Made by a program: the position numbers and the translations under genes. From the NCBI RefSeq assembly GCF_000346465.2, contig NC_034010.1, forward strand, positions 9,556,689 through 9,620,688: a stretch of 64,000 nt of DNA, given 5' to 3'. This stretch comes from Prunus persica (lineage: Eukaryota > Streptophyta > Magnoliopsida > Rosales > Rosaceae). Positions 34,520-46,565 of the stretch are shown here, piece by piece. Within the stretch, counting starts at the first letter, position 1; every line of letters begins with the position of its first letter. The notes under the pieces are model-generated. The model searched no databases. It was not told where the DNA came from and saw only the letters and a list, made by a program, of their open reading frames with translations.

Positions 34520-35089
34520 GTAATTTGACTTGGGTTGTATATATATTTTTCTTTTATTTTGGCTTCTGGCAGCTTGGTCTATGCCTTGTGTGATTGGCCT
34601 GGGGTATGATTGGAAGGGCTGCACAATTTCGTGGGTAGGCAAGCTAGGGCCTGCGTGCATTGGGCTCAAGCAAGGAGGTATGGTGGGCTCAAGTTGGCAT
34701 GCGCTGGGCTTCAAACTAGCGATCTGGAGGCATCAGGCCTAATGCGCGGAGTGGGCTCACGCTAGGAGAGGCGGACCTGGGCCTTTGCGCAACTTGGGCT
34801 CGAGCTGGGCCTTCGCATGGGATGCGGCCTGCCCATGCTGGCGTTTGGAGCGAGCGGGCCGAGGGTGAAATGGGCCTCCGTACTTGGGTTGGAGCTGCGC
34901 ATTGGCTGGGCTTTGAGGAGGTGGCAAATTGGGCTGCCCCCATTCTGCTTAGGCCAGTCCAAGCTGCTCTAGGATTTTTTTTCTTTTTTTTTCTTTCGCT
35001 GCTGCTGCTGTGTTTTCTTTTTTTCTTTTTTTTTTTGCTTTGCAAATTTTTCTCGCATTCTAACTTGTAGAAATTTTTTCTTTTTGCAG
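34520..35089 (+). other. Predicted intron of the accessory gene (570 bp)
   Basis: Donor GTAATT at 34520 and acceptor TTTTTGCAG ending at 35089, preceded by a long pyrimidine-rich tract (about 34975-35088). The next exon reaches an ATG 17 bases later. Element H keeps the same acceptor region with the ATG close behind (59820). Confidence 0.72.
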
Positions 35090-37124
35090 CTACCCGTTGA
35101 TCAACCATGTCTTCCAGAGATGGTAGCAAGGCTCCAAGCTCTCAGGTCCCTTTGTATTTATGGGGAGGCTCCATAGTGCATAGCAAGAAGTTCGTGGCCA
35201 ACTTGCATCGTATCACGACTGATGGTCAGTTCCAGAAATGGCAGGCTGCTTATGCGTCTGCCATTCCAGATGACGTGCGGGTCAAGCTACTGAAGTCTCA
35301 AACTGACAACGAGCCTTTGGTGGATGCGAATGATAATGATGCTAGGATCATCACCTTCCGCCCTTTTTATTTCTCCTTGGGCTTCAAATTCCCTCTGTCA
35401 AAGTTGTTCAAGGAGGTATTCTGCGCCATGGGGTGTGCTCCGAGCCAGTGTACTCTAAATGTTTACCGGGTAATCATGTGCTTCGAAAATCTGAGTCGTT
35501 TCTTCGTGTTGGAGCTGACGGTGCGAGAGTTCTTTTATTTTTTTGAAGTGAGGCACTTTGAGTGATATGCCCAAGTTCGCGTCTATAAGGCCAAGCTGTT
35601 CAACGGTCATAGTCAAGGAGATCACGGTTGGCATGACGACGTGTTGGAGGTCAGCGAATAGTGGGAGGGCAACGTCGTGCTATGAACATCCCAATAAGGT
35701 TTTGCGAGTGGCGCTGGCTGTTGAATGAGTACCGGGAGGAAGACAGTGGTTTGCCCTCTGTCGAGGATGTCGAAAGGTGGAAGCAGAACGGTGCTGACCC
35801 TGATGATCTGCTTGGCGGATAGGAAGAATGTTCTGCTGAATCTCTCTCAAAGAGAAAGGTTGCTGCCAAATCTTCGAGAGGTGAAGCTACTTCTTCGCAT
35901 GCAAAGGATGGGTCTCCATCGAAAAAGAAATCAAGGCTCCCTTCTGCTGAGAAGACTCAAGTAGGATCTGCTCCCTCATCATTTGCCAGGGTTAAGCATC
36001 TAATGGGTGCAAATAGCACGAAGGTTGGTGGTATGCGCGGTACTCGGGCTGTTATACCCGAGCCTCCTGGTAACACGCTCGAAAACCATGATATACTTCG
36101 TGAAGCGGCTCGTGCCTGACCTAGTTTTGCCGAGCGTCAAAGAGATGCAAACATTCCTCCTAGAAGTTCGAGTCATCTGCATCGGTCAAAATATGGAGAC
36201 CGAAGCAAGAGGTCTGCTCATGATCCAGCATTATTAACTCATTTGGAGATGAGGTTGGCGGAGGCTAAGAAGGTGAGAGGGTCATCTGCCAGGGTTAAGG
36301 GTTCTTCCTCAGCGTCAACAATTGGTCCTGAGGTGAACAAGTCTAGCTCTGTAGGGGATGCATGCATATCTGATATGCTCAAGACGAACTTCCTATCAAA
36401 CCCGTCCTCCTATGCTGAGTGGGTTGATCACATTCGTCAAGTCGGCAATCTTGGTACTTTCTCATGCCTTTCCTTGGAAAAACAAAGGGAAGCGACATTC
36501 CATCTGATTCAAAAAGGACTGGTTTTTGCTGCTGAGACTATGCAGAACTCATCTGCTATTGCCCCCTCTTCTGCCCAGCTCAGCGAGTTAGGGAAAAAGA
36601 ATGCTGAATTGGCCAGCCAGCTTTCCACCGAGCAGGCCCGTTACGAGAAGAAGACGTCTAATTTGAGGGCCATGATATTTGAGCTGAAAAGCTCCCTTAC
36701 CGAGAAGGATTCCGAGCTCAACTTTTCTGCTGCTAATTTGGCTGGTCGAAAAGATGCCCTCTTTCGTCTTGAGCGTAAGAATGCTGACATCTCCCTTAGC
36801 TATGACAAACTCCTGGCTAGATTTCATGCCTACCATAAGTTTGCTAAAGAATCCAAGTCTGAAGCCACCATAGATGCGTACAAGTTGGGCTACGTGCATT
36901 ACGCAGATGGGACTGATCCCTTGTATGCGATTGACAACGTAGACATCGAGACGCTCTACCCCTACTCACCCCCTGTGGAAAGAGGAACTGAAGAGCAGAT
37001 AACCGGAGAGGATGAAGCAGAGGTGGACACAGTACATGAGATGATGGCAGATGTCATGGTGCAGGCAGATGGAGTTGTTGAAGGCATAGCTGGTCAGGTG
37101 GATGCCGAAGAGGCTGCAGCTTAA
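35090..37124 (+). pseudogene. Accessory gene of element D, antisense to its element (most complete copy)
   Basis: ATG at 35107 (MSSRDGSKAP) opens 152 codons with VPLYLWGGSIVHSKKF and a hydrophobic block FRPFYFSLGFKFPLSKLFKE. This N-terminus resembles the Transposase_28 family ('putative gypsy type transposon'), from memory. After a stop at 35563 and frame changes it continues to 37124: a basic stretch SPSKKKSRLPSAEKTQ (about 35915), the block LLKTNFLSNPSSYAEW, a predicted coiled coil (about 36580-36850, LSELGKKNAELASQL), YKLGYVHYADGTDPLYAI and an acidic tail. The final 293 codons (36243-37124) are open. An intact product would be roughly 650-680 residues. A nuclear role is plausible from the basic motif and from the maize Grande accessory protein, but the function is unknown. 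Stops at about 35820 and 36118 also break it. Confidence 0.8.
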
Positions 37125-37370
37125 AGGTCTTCTGCTGGCGTCTCAGAGTAGATGAAGACTCTTTTTTGTTTCTTTTCAGCTTTTGTGGTTTGCTTTTTTG
37201 TTTAGAATAACTGGTCTTATTTGACCATCTTCTTTTTGTTGAACTTGGCCGGTTGGTCTGTGTGTTATGGAAATTTCAGTTACATTCTTCAATTTGCATA
37301 TTTGACTTGTGAACTGCTTGAGTAACCAGCCTGTGTTTTGATTGTACATCCCCCGTTGGAGATTTGTGAG
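37125..37370. other. Presumed 3' untranslated region of the accessory gene (element D)
   Basis: T-rich tail downstream of the stop. It contains the reverse complement of the CAGTTATTT/GAAATTTC block that flanks the accessory genes of B, C and E. No coding content was recognised. Confidence 0.45.
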
Positions 37371-38050
37371 TACCAGGGTCCCTCTTGAAGGACTCCAGGC
37401 ATGCACTGCATATCCTGTAGGATGGTTCCCCTTAGGAAGTTGGCGAGTACCAGGGTCCCCCTTGAGGGACTCCAGGTGTGTTCTGCACATCCCGTAGGAT
37501 GCCTTGGTATCGCCCTGCATTTCTCATAGGACGCTGCTTATGGGCAACTACATGATTATCCTGCCTCCCTTAAGAAATGGATAGGAACCTGAATATTTCC
37601 CTTAGGAAGCATGGAGACCTCTTTTTAAGAAATTCCTGGTACACCCTGTGTCTCCCTTAGGAAGCTTTTTTAGTTGGCTACTTCTCCAAACGGACGCTTC
37701 TAGTCGTCACCCTGCGTCTCCCTTAGGACGCTCCTTATGGAAAACTGTGTGACTATCCTGCCTCCCTTAGGAAACGAATAGGAACCTGGATATTTCTTGC
37801 AGGAAGCATGGCGACCCCCTTTTAAGAAACTCCTGGCACACCCTGCGTCTCCCTTAGGATGCTTTTTTAGCGGGCTGCATCTCCAAAAGGACGCTTTTAG
37901 TCGTCGCCCTGCGCCTCCCTTAGGACGCTCCGTATGGGCAACTGTGTGACTATCCTGCCTCCCTTAGGAGATGGATAGGAACCTGGATATCTCCCTTAGG
38001 AAATTTCTAGCGCACCCTGCGTCTCCCGAAGGACGCTGCTTATGGGCAAA
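37371..38050. repeat. Hairpin-rich tandem array of element D
   Basis: Same family as the array of C but inverted. CTTATGGGCAAC-type landmarks recur at about 37539, 37733, 37929 and 38038 (steps of about 194, 196 and 109). GCGTCTCCCTTAGGACGC hairpin cores are repeated inside. Confidence 0.88.
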
Positions 38051-38164
38051 TATTGTGTTTTGTGGGCAGATGAGACATTGAGAAACTGAACTTATATTGA
38101 TATTCATAAGATTACAGTCCTTTATTCGAAAATGGAAATAACTTGGTATAAAAACTTAGAACTT

Positions 38165-38573
38165 CTAGCAGCCAAGAGGAAGCACTACGGGTAATACTTT
38201 CGGAGATGGTGAGCATTCCATTGTCGTGGTATTTCCTTCCCATCCATGGTGTCCAATGTGTAGCTTCCTCTGTCCCCAGATCGGCTGATCACATAAGGGC
38301 CCTCCCAGTTAAGATTCAACTTTTTTGACCCTTGTCTTGGGGCAGTAATGAAAGCCTTTCTTAGCACGAGGTCGCCTGGTTGAAACTGTCTGACCTTAGC
38401 TCTTTTGTCGTAGTAAGACTTCAACTACTGCTGATAGAAGGCGACCCGGATAATGGTCTTCTCTCGCTCGCCCTCAAGTAAGTCAAGGTTAAGCCTCATC
38501 TGCTTGGAGTTCTGATCAACACTGCCCACCTCAAGACTTATGGAGGGACAGTGATATGAGGTGGTATGATAGC
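38165..38573 (-). pseudogene. Element D integrase C-terminus
   Basis: Open 79-residue piece (38424-38185) with FQPGDLVLRKAFITAP and the natural pol end NAHHLRKYYP. Upstream, to 38573, it matches the integrase of C (VPSISLELG region) after a stop. It supplies the pol tail that the gag-only copies also retain. Confidence 0.8.
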
Positions 38574-38957
38574 ATCTTTACCCCTTGCAACCGCCTCCTA
38601 ATGCTATGCAGCCACCTCCAACTACTGAAGTTGCAGAACAGCCACTGTAGACAACTGCTAGAGTTGCAGAACAGCCGATGCAGATAGCTGCTAAAATTAC
38701 AGAATAGCCGCTGTAGACAGCTGCTGGAATTTTAGAACAACCGCCACATGGCCCCGTGACCTTCACAGCCTTGCAACCTCACACGACTGCTGCCGGAGCT
38801 GCTCTGCGCGCCATTCTGCCTTCGGAAGGCATCAGTAGCTGCACCACTTGGCTATCTGATGCGTCCCAGTCTTGGAGAAGATCTGTTCTCTCCCTCATCT
38901 GCAACCACACTTAACGTATGCACCCGTGTACTCATCTAACGGAGCCCTAACCTATAT
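38574..38957 (+). pseudogene. Tat gag-leader fragment
   Basis: The text matches the part of element B just after its 51-bp repeats (LVLEQIHSLP region; TGCAACCACACTTAACGTATG). It is cut on both sides: by D at 38573, and at 38957 by a second leader that restarts at GAGAGCACGAG. No open frame remains. Confidence 0.6.
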
Positions 38958-39034
38958 GCCTTTGAGAGCACGAGATATACTCAAAGCGTGCTCCAAACCT
39001 ATTTTTTCATTCCACCAAAGCCTTCCAAACAACT

Positions 39035-39264
39035 ATGGTTGGAAGCAAACGTCATAGGGGCAAAACCACCGTGACGGTACACTCCGAAATGGCCGACGCC
39101 TCGCTGCCACCACGAGGTACAGCTGCTACCAGCGATTTGCAGCAACCTCCCATCGCTGCCAACACGTTTCAGCAGCTTCCCAGCGAGATCCAGCAACATC
39201 CCATGTCTGCCAGTGTGTTCCAGCAGCTCCCCGGTCAGTTTCAGCAGCCTCCCATGGCTGCCAG
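39035..39264 (+). pseudogene. Element E gag leader, left of the solo LTR
   Basis: ATG at 39035 (MVGSKRHRGK) and the first 51-bp repeat units. It is interrupted at 39264 by the LTR insertion inside a repeat unit. Confidence 0.8.
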
Positions 39265-41848
39265 CGTAATAACCCAAACCTAAATTAATATTTAATTATT
39301 AATTTACTAAAAGAAAAAGACAATTTTGCCATTGGAATAATTTATTAAAGTAAAGTTGACTTTTTGACCGAGAAGGAATTTGACAATTCCACACACACCG
39401 TTGCGTAAAGCACGATGAAACGAGTCCGTAGACACGAAGTGGGCTCGAATCGGAGCTTTAACGAAGAAAATATGGTCAAAATACGTAGAGGGCAAAACGG
39501 TAATGTGAAAAGTCAGAATTTTAAAACCTGACTTCTCTCTCTCTTCTCCCTCAGCCTCTCTCTCTATCTCTCTGTCAATCTCTCTCTCTCCGCGCGCGCA
39601 GCGCCTTCCCTCTCCGTTTTTCTGCCCAGCCGTGGCTTCCAAGAGCCACCGCCACCGCTAGTGACCGGCTTCGAGACCGGTCTTGTTAGAACCGCCACCT
39701 CCTCCTCTTCTCATCCCACCCGGTCTCCATCGCCGTCAGCCACTCCAGCCCTCGGAATCTGCAGAAAACGAGCCGATTTTCACAGATTTTCAAACCGCTC
39801 ATTCTCCCTCATTTCTCCTCCAAATTTGACGAGTAAGGTATGGATTTCTACCTATTTTCCACGCTCTAGCTGATGGTTGGGTAGGATTGCATAAATTTTG
39901 AACGTAGTTAGCTCGATTTTCGAATTGGAATTCGGCCAATTTTGGGATCTCGATTCCGGCCACTTCCGGTCAGCTTTGGGCACCCAGCGCTGCCGACGCG
40001 TGTGGTGGCGTGTGGGCGAGGGTAGTGAAGTTGCACTGTGTCTCGATGAGATCCTTAGGTTGTCATGAGTGCGTAGGAATTCGCGGATCTCAATTTGGAT
40101 ACAGTTTGAGCCTCGAACGGATTTTACATATTGTACGATTTCCGGGTTCAATACTGTTGAGCTATTGGATCGTAATCAGTTTCAGATATGTTACTTTAGA
40201 CCATTCTAGGATCGTTTAAGATTCGACGGATTGTGAATCGGAGTTCCGGATACTCCGAAATCGCAAACCCTAGGGCTAGGGTTTAAAAATCGTGCAATTG
40301 TACAATCGTGATCAATCCGACCATCCGATCGAGACTAAACCCTCGGGACATGTGTCCTAGATATTCTAGAGGCTTTCGGATCATATTGTGAGGTCATGGA
40401 CCCGCGGGGTCCCGGGTTGACTTTTTGGGACTTTAGCGCTTTTTGAGTCCCAAGATACAGCTAAACTATTCCAAGTGGAAGGAAAGCTTTTATGGCCATA
40501 GGAACAACTTTAATCTGACGCACGTACTTCTAGGAGCCGGGGGTCAGGGTTTTTAAATTAATACTATATTGCGTATTGTATTAATAGAATATTATGGTAA
40601 TTGAATTAGGCACCCGGGCACCAGTTGACCCGTAGGAGGGACCTTCAAGAGGTCTAGCGAGCACGGACTACCAGTGAGTAGACTCTTTGTTTTTATAAAT
40701 GAATTTAAGCAGTTCAGTTTCAGTTACAGTATTTGATCTTAGTGTTTTATAAGCTGTTCGATGCTTTTGAATATTTGTTTTGCATGCTGCCGAGTGGAAT
40801 ACCCTTTAAAGGTTATAGGAAAAGAAATTCTAGTTAATTATCAAATAAATGGCAACAGAAGTTTAGAGGTTACAGAAATTCAGTTATTCAACAAATTTTC
40901 TTCAGAAACTTTATATTTTCCTAAACCACCTTGTACCCAGATATACAGATGTTGCCTTCAGCAAATAAGTTGCCTTCAGATTAAATGTTGCCTTCGGATT
41001 GTATTGGTTGCCTTCGGTTTATTCAGCATGCTTGACAGTTGCCCCACGAGTTCTTTGGTACTCGAACTCGTGTGGAGCGAGTAATGCTGATCAGGTGGAC
41101 TACGGTCCCCTGAATCTTGCGAGTTGCGGCTCGGACCGACCTTGTGTCACTAAGACCTGCGACTACGTATCACCCATGGTGATGCAAGGAATTGACGGAT
41201 ATGACAGAAATAAGGGGTACACCTAGGTGGTAATTTTAAACTGTTTTTAATGCCTTAAGAAATTAATGTTGACCATGAGTATAATTGGTATATATATGTA
41301 TAATTACATGCGTGCATTGATTTTAGTCATAAAGAGAATACTTTAGTTTATATAACTGCTTTTACAGTGGGGTTGTTCATATGCTATTTTCTAAACTTTG
41401 TTTTTGGGTCCACTCACCCTTTTTAATTTTTTGCGCCCCCAGGCAGTAGACGTGCACAGGAATCCACCACCGGGCCGTTTTCCACCTTCTGCGCCTTCCT
41501 TTTGATGTAGGACTTTTTGTTTTGTAAAAGGATTGACTCCTTTGTAAATTCTTAGTAGTCGCTCTGATATTTTGCCCTAGACTTAGAATTTAACTGTTGG
41601 AATGTATATATAAGTATGTTGGCAGTTTGTTGTATATATATATACTTGTTTGGTAGGTGTAAATATTTTGGTATTGACCCAGTTACAAGGGAGACTCTGC
41701 CGATTTTTTGGTAGAAGTAAACCTTGTTATTTTATCGTGCTTTGTATAGAAGGGCAATTAGGTCATTTGTGCCCGACATCCGCCAGGTGTCGAACAAGCA
41801 CAGGGTCTGGCTCGGATTCCAAATCAGAATTTGGGTTGGGTCCTGTCA
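39265..41848 (+). repeat. Solo LTR, 2,584 bp, of a different retrotransposon family
   Basis: The insertion interrupts the gag minisatellite. It starts CGTAATAACCC (a likely TG to CG change of TGTAATAACCC) and ends GGTTGGGTCCTGTCA. The flanking pentamers are GCCAG on both sides (39260-39264 and 41849-41853), a perfect target duplication. No gag or pol motifs occur inside and no second LTR is present, so it is read as a solo LTR left by recombination between two LTRs. The termini resemble those of long-LTR Tekay/Del-type chromoviruses; the orientation shown follows that comparison and is uncertain. A CT-rich stretch lies at about 39530-39600. Confidence 0.82.
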
Positions 41849-43850
41849 GCCAGCGCATTCCAGCAGCTTCCCAGTGATTTCCAACAGCCTCCCATGGCTG
41901 CCAGCGCGTTCCAGCAGCTTCCCGGTGGGTTCCAGCAGCCCCTCGTGGCTGCCCATGTTGTCCAACGACCTCCGGCAGCTACACAACCTCTCCAAACAAT
42001 TGCTATAGCAACCGAAACGCAGTAACAGCTGTGCCATGTGGCTGCTGAAATTGCAGCTTAGCCAAGCAGCCCCGTGGCCTCCTCCGTCGTGCAACCGCAA
42101 GGCCTGGGTGCCGGAGCCGCCACCTATGACAATGCCGCCATTCGTGACCATCTCAATGCCATCTTCGGCCATTCCCTAGTCTTGGAGCAAATCCATTCAC
42201 TCCCTCCTTTGCAACCACACTTGACGTATGCACCCGTATACACATCTAATGGAACCCAAGCCCATCTACCGTTGGGCTCGATCTACACCTCTACTCCTGA
42301 CCCGGGCGGTCAAGTGAGCCTTAACTCACGAGTTGATTGGCTTACACAAAAGGTTGACGACCAAAACAATTTAATTGGCCAGCTCCTCAGGCAAATCAAC
42401 ATGGGTTAAAACCTTGGAGCCCATGACAAGGAGAGAAGGATCACCGGTGAGCATTTTGAGGGATCCCAGACTAGTCAACCAAAGACAAACTGGTAGGGGA
42501 GAGAACGAGATCGAGCTGACGAGACGCAGACATCTGCAAGCTGTACTCTGAGTCGATCGACGATCCATTCAAGACTAGGCTCACAGGGGGCACGAGTCCG
42601 TGAACGATTGCGTGACGAATGCAACGACCGAAGTTCACTAACCCGCTCGAGAACCAACTTGCGATGACAACTTGTGGAGGAATCTTCGCAAGCTCAATCC
42701 ACCAATCTGCCTCATGGGCAGGGCAACCAAGGAGGTCAACTTCTTTAAGTCGACGAGGAATTCAACCATCCCCGCCTGAATCACGAGGGTCGCCAACATG
42801 ATCGGCAAGCCATGCGCGCGGAGGATGTCGAGAAGCTCGTAAACGACCGACTTCGTAACTTAAAGATTGGTGGAAATTTCGAAGATGCTCTACGTAGGGA
42901 GGTGGACCAAGCAAACTCTACGCCTTTCATTGTCGAGTATCATGATCTTCTGCAAGGCTAACGATGCGCTGATGTGCAAGGTATTTGCAATGACCTTACT
43001 AGGAGCAGCCCAAGACTGGTTCCGGAGCAGCCCAAGACTGGTTCCACACCCTGCCATTTGGGTCGATCAGCAGCTTCAAGGAGCTAGCTTACGTCTTCAC
43101 CAAAGAATACACTTCTTACAGGACAATCAAGAAGAACCCCGACCACCTGTTCAACCTGCACAGGAAGTACGATGAATCCCTCTGAGATTACATCAAGAGG
43201 TTCAAAGCAGAAAGGGCGAACATCATTGGATGTGACGACCGAATCGTGTCATCGGCCTTCAAGAGAGGCTTGCCAATTGAGTGTGAGCTGTATCGCGATC
43301 TGACCATCTCTCCCTGTCAAACACTAGTAGAAGTCCTTGCGACAGCAGAGCGCTATGCACTTTGGGACGATGATCGGACCGCCGCAAAGAAAGCTGCCAA
43401 GCAAGCTGATCAACCGGTTGAGTAGGCAAGCCAAAGAAACGACATGATAAAAGACAAGGATGGAGGCAAGCGCGGATTACAGCCTCAGAGAGGTGCTCCA
43501 GTAGCCGACAGCTATACCAAGTTCACTATCCCGATACACCAGATCTTAGCCTAAGTATAGAACATGCCTTGGTTGAAGAAACCGTCACCTTTGAACGGAA
43601 ACCCAGCTAAGAATGATACCAGTAGATACTGCGAATTCCATGAAGGGCACAGTCATTACACAAATGACTGCTTCGCCTAGAAAAAGCACCTTGAAGAACT
43701 GGTCGAAGACGGCCATTGCACGGAATTCATCGCAAAGGGAGCTATCCAGCAAATCAAAGATCGTGACGCAGCTGCCAGCGAACCTCCACAAAAAAAGTCA
43801 TACGGATTAACACGATCCTACCCGACTTTAAGAGCCCGAGCTGACCACCG
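41849..43850 (+). pseudogene. Element E gag, right of the solo LTR
   Basis: Resumes in the FQQ repeat and continues through LVLEQIHSLPPLQPHL (about 42178). The capsid core is damaged: a segment is lost at about 42934, and a short duplication (GGAGCAGCCCAAGACTGGTTCC) occurs at about 43001-43045. The zinc cluster CEFHEGHSHYTNDC is at about 43630-43672. Many stops are present. Confidence 0.8.
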
Positions 43851-44191
43851 AGGAGCAAAAGAGAAAGATCATACAAGCGACAAGTGCAGGTCTCCCAAGC
43901 TGTCACCGGCTACCCAGTAATGGAAGACGATCCCGACATCATCTTTTAAGGGAAGGAAGTTCTAAGACAACGAAATGCCCATCACCTCTGGAGGTACTAT
44001 CCACGAAGCTCCTCGCCTATTAACTCGACTCCAAGCAGGCGGCCAGGCATCCCTCACCTCTATTGAAGACAAATTACTTTTGATGTTACCCCTGCAACTC
44101 ATCTCTTTTGTTCAATAAATCAATGTAGTCACACATACATCAATGCAAGTTCAAGCTTTTCTTTCCAATAGAATGTTAACAAATACAATCA
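43851..44191 (+). pseudogene. Pol deletion scar and tail of element E
   Basis: Same gag-protease to integrase-tail join as in A and B, followed by a CAATAAATCAATG signal-like stretch and a short leader to the array. Confidence 0.62.
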
Positions 44192-45333
44192 ACACGTCTT
44201 CGGACGTAGGCCAAACAGGCCACACTCACCGACACGTCTCTGGACGTAGGCCAAACGGGCCACACTTATGGCACGTCTCCTAACGTAGGCTAAACGGGTC
44301 ACTCATATTGACAAGTCTCCAGACGTAGGCCAAACAGGCCACACACACATCGACACGTCAACGGACGCAGACCAAACAGGTCACATTCATCGACACGTCT
44401 CCGGACGTAGGCCACACGGGCCACTCACATCGACAAGTCTCCGGACGTAGGCCAAATAGGCCACTCTCATCGACACGTCTCTGGATGTATGCCAAACGAG
44501 TCACACTCATCGACATGTCTCCCGACGGAGGCCAAACAGGCCACTGACATCGACATGTCTCCAGACGTAGGCCAAACGAGCCACTCTCATCTCATTGACA
44601 CGTCTCCGAACGTAGGCTAAACGGGCCACACACACATTGACACATATTCGGACGTAGGCCAAGCGGGTCACACACATCGACATGTCTCTGAACGTAGGCC
44701 AAACGGGCCATACTCACATCCACACGTCTACGAATGTAGGCTAAACGGGCCACACACACACATCGACACATCTCTAGACGTAGGCTAAACGGGCCACACT
44801 CATCGACACGTCTCCAGGCATAGGCCAAACGAGCCACTCTCATAAATACGTCTTCAGACGTAGGCCAAACGGGCCATACTCATTGACATGTCTCCGGCCG
44901 TAGGCCAAACGGGCCACTCACATCAACACGTGTCTGGACGTAGAGCAAATGAGCCACTCTCATCTCATCGACACGTCTCCAGACATAGGCCAAATGGGCC
45001 ACACACACATCGACACGTCTCCGGACGTAGGCCAAACGGGTCACTCACATTGACACGTCTCCGGATGTAGGCCAAACGGGCCACACACACATCGACATGT
45101 CTCCGGACATAGGCCAAACGGGTCACTCACATTGACACTTCTCCGGACGTAGGCCAAACGAGCTACACACACATCGACACGTCTGTGGACTTAGACCAAA
45201 AGGGCCACACTCATGACACGTCTCCAGACGTTGGCCAAACGGGTCACACCCATCGACACGTCTCCGGACGTAGGTCAAACGAGCTGCTCTCATCGACATG
45301 TCTCCGGACATAGGCCAAACATGCCGTGACCTA
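44192..45333. repeat. 40-bp tandem array of element E (about 28 units)
   Basis: The longest 40-bp array of the window, with the same consensus as in A, B and F and several 42-46 bp units (extra CACA or CTCAT). Confidence 0.95.
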
Positions 45334-45589
45334 AGAAAAACATCCTATGATATATGCAGAGCATGCCTCGAGTCCCTTAAGAAGGACCCTGGCACTTATA
45401 AATTTCTCGATGGAGACACACAATCAAGATACTGGCTGGTTACTCAAGCAGTTCACAAGTCAATACTCAAATTGAAGTTGAAAAAATAACTGAAATTTCC
45501 AAAGCAAGTTGACCAACCAACCAACCAAGTTCAACAATTATTCTACACAATAAAATAGACTACAAAAAGCTGAAAAGAAATAAATGAGT

Positions 45590-46244
45590 CGACGATGCTG
45601 AATCAACTTCAAGCTAGACTGCTCGTGACTCAACAGCTGGATCGCGATAGTTGAGCGAATGCACCTCCCAGTTCGATCTCCATCCCTTAACTAGTGCAGA
45701 TGACTCGAACTTCAAAGAGGAATGCCATCATCTCTTTACATCTTGGCAAGCAGACCACTTCATGGAGCAAATCACGGTCTCCAAGCTTGTTTGTAGAAGA
45801 CTCAAGTGGAATATCCCGAACATCACGTATACTGTCAATCTTCTTGCGATCTGCACCAACAAGATGTTTAAACCTTGCTGATGGCGGCGGAACAGCTCTT
45901 ACTTGAGTCTTCTCAGCAGAATGGATCCTTGGCTTTTTCCTCAACGAAGTCGCATCTTTCGCCAGCAAAGTCGTAGATTTATTTGTTGAAGACTTGACAT
46001 GTCGGCCATCCTTTTTTAAAAGGAGTCCGGCAAAACACTCATCTTGCCCAGCTGGCAGATCATTAGAGTCTAGACTATTCTGCTTCCATCTCTCAACATA
46101 CTAGGCAGGGGGCAGACCACCAACGGTCACCGCTACTCCAACCGTCTTCAACCACCAGCGACGACAACCAGCTTGGTCCCATCTAGCTGGTCCTTGCTGC
46201 AATAAAGAGAAGACGAAGAAAAAAAATATACTTGATCGACTTAC
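45590..46244 (-). pseudogene. Antisense accessory gene of element E, central fragment only
   Basis: The open piece 45968-45687 includes LRKKPRIHSAEKTQ and ends near VRVICTS, as in B. N-terminal and coiled-coil regions are missing in the same places as in B. Confidence 0.72.
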
Positions 46245-46373
46245 GTTGGGATGCACGACAACTCCTCCCTTTGACAAACAGTACAAATTCTCCAAGATAT
46301 CTCTCAAGCTAGAAAGTAAAGAAGTCAAGTTTGCGATGTGAAGAAGAATGAAGAGAAGCCTTGCATTTATACA
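46244..46373 (-). promoter_or_regulatory. Antisense gene promoter, leader exon and splice donor (element E)
   Basis: Minus strand: TATAAATG box (about 46363-46372), leader, then CCCAAC|GTAAGTCG with the donor at about 46244. The last exon base is mutated, but the GTAAGT itself is kept. Confidence 0.7.
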
Positions 46374-46565
46374 GGTTGGGCATCCTACGTCAAGAAAGAA
46401 TCGCAAACCCATTCCTACTAGGAACCCAACTCCAAGAATAGTCAAAAGCCGACTCCAATTGGGAGCCCAAATCCAAAAAGGAAGCCCAGTTACAGCTGGA
46501 CAACCCAACAGTTAATTCACACCTCCTCCATGCCATCATGCGCCATGCAGAAGCTAGGAGGCATT

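Larger units (their letters stand above)
33665..38573 (-). mobile_element. Tat-like element D, 3' part only
   Basis: Minus-strand order from high to low coordinate: integrase C-terminus (38573-38185), 195-bp-type array, accessory gene running the other way (+), polypurine tract (34194-34206), LTR (34193-33665). The LTR lacks about the last 185 bp of its U5 end, where G1 now abuts. At 38573 the integrase is cut against a plus-strand gag-leader fragment. It carries the fullest accessory gene in the window. Confidence 0.87.

Noticed and set aside
34522..35129. Open frames on both strands in the region before the accessory gene ATG
   Set aside because: The region is bounded by GT and AG signals and contains long T-rich tracts. 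It is better explained as an intron.
39661..40219. Possible host gene exon in the 39265-41848 insertion
   Set aside because: Short frames without domains. The segment has a perfect target duplication and LTR-like termini, so an LTR is the better explanation.
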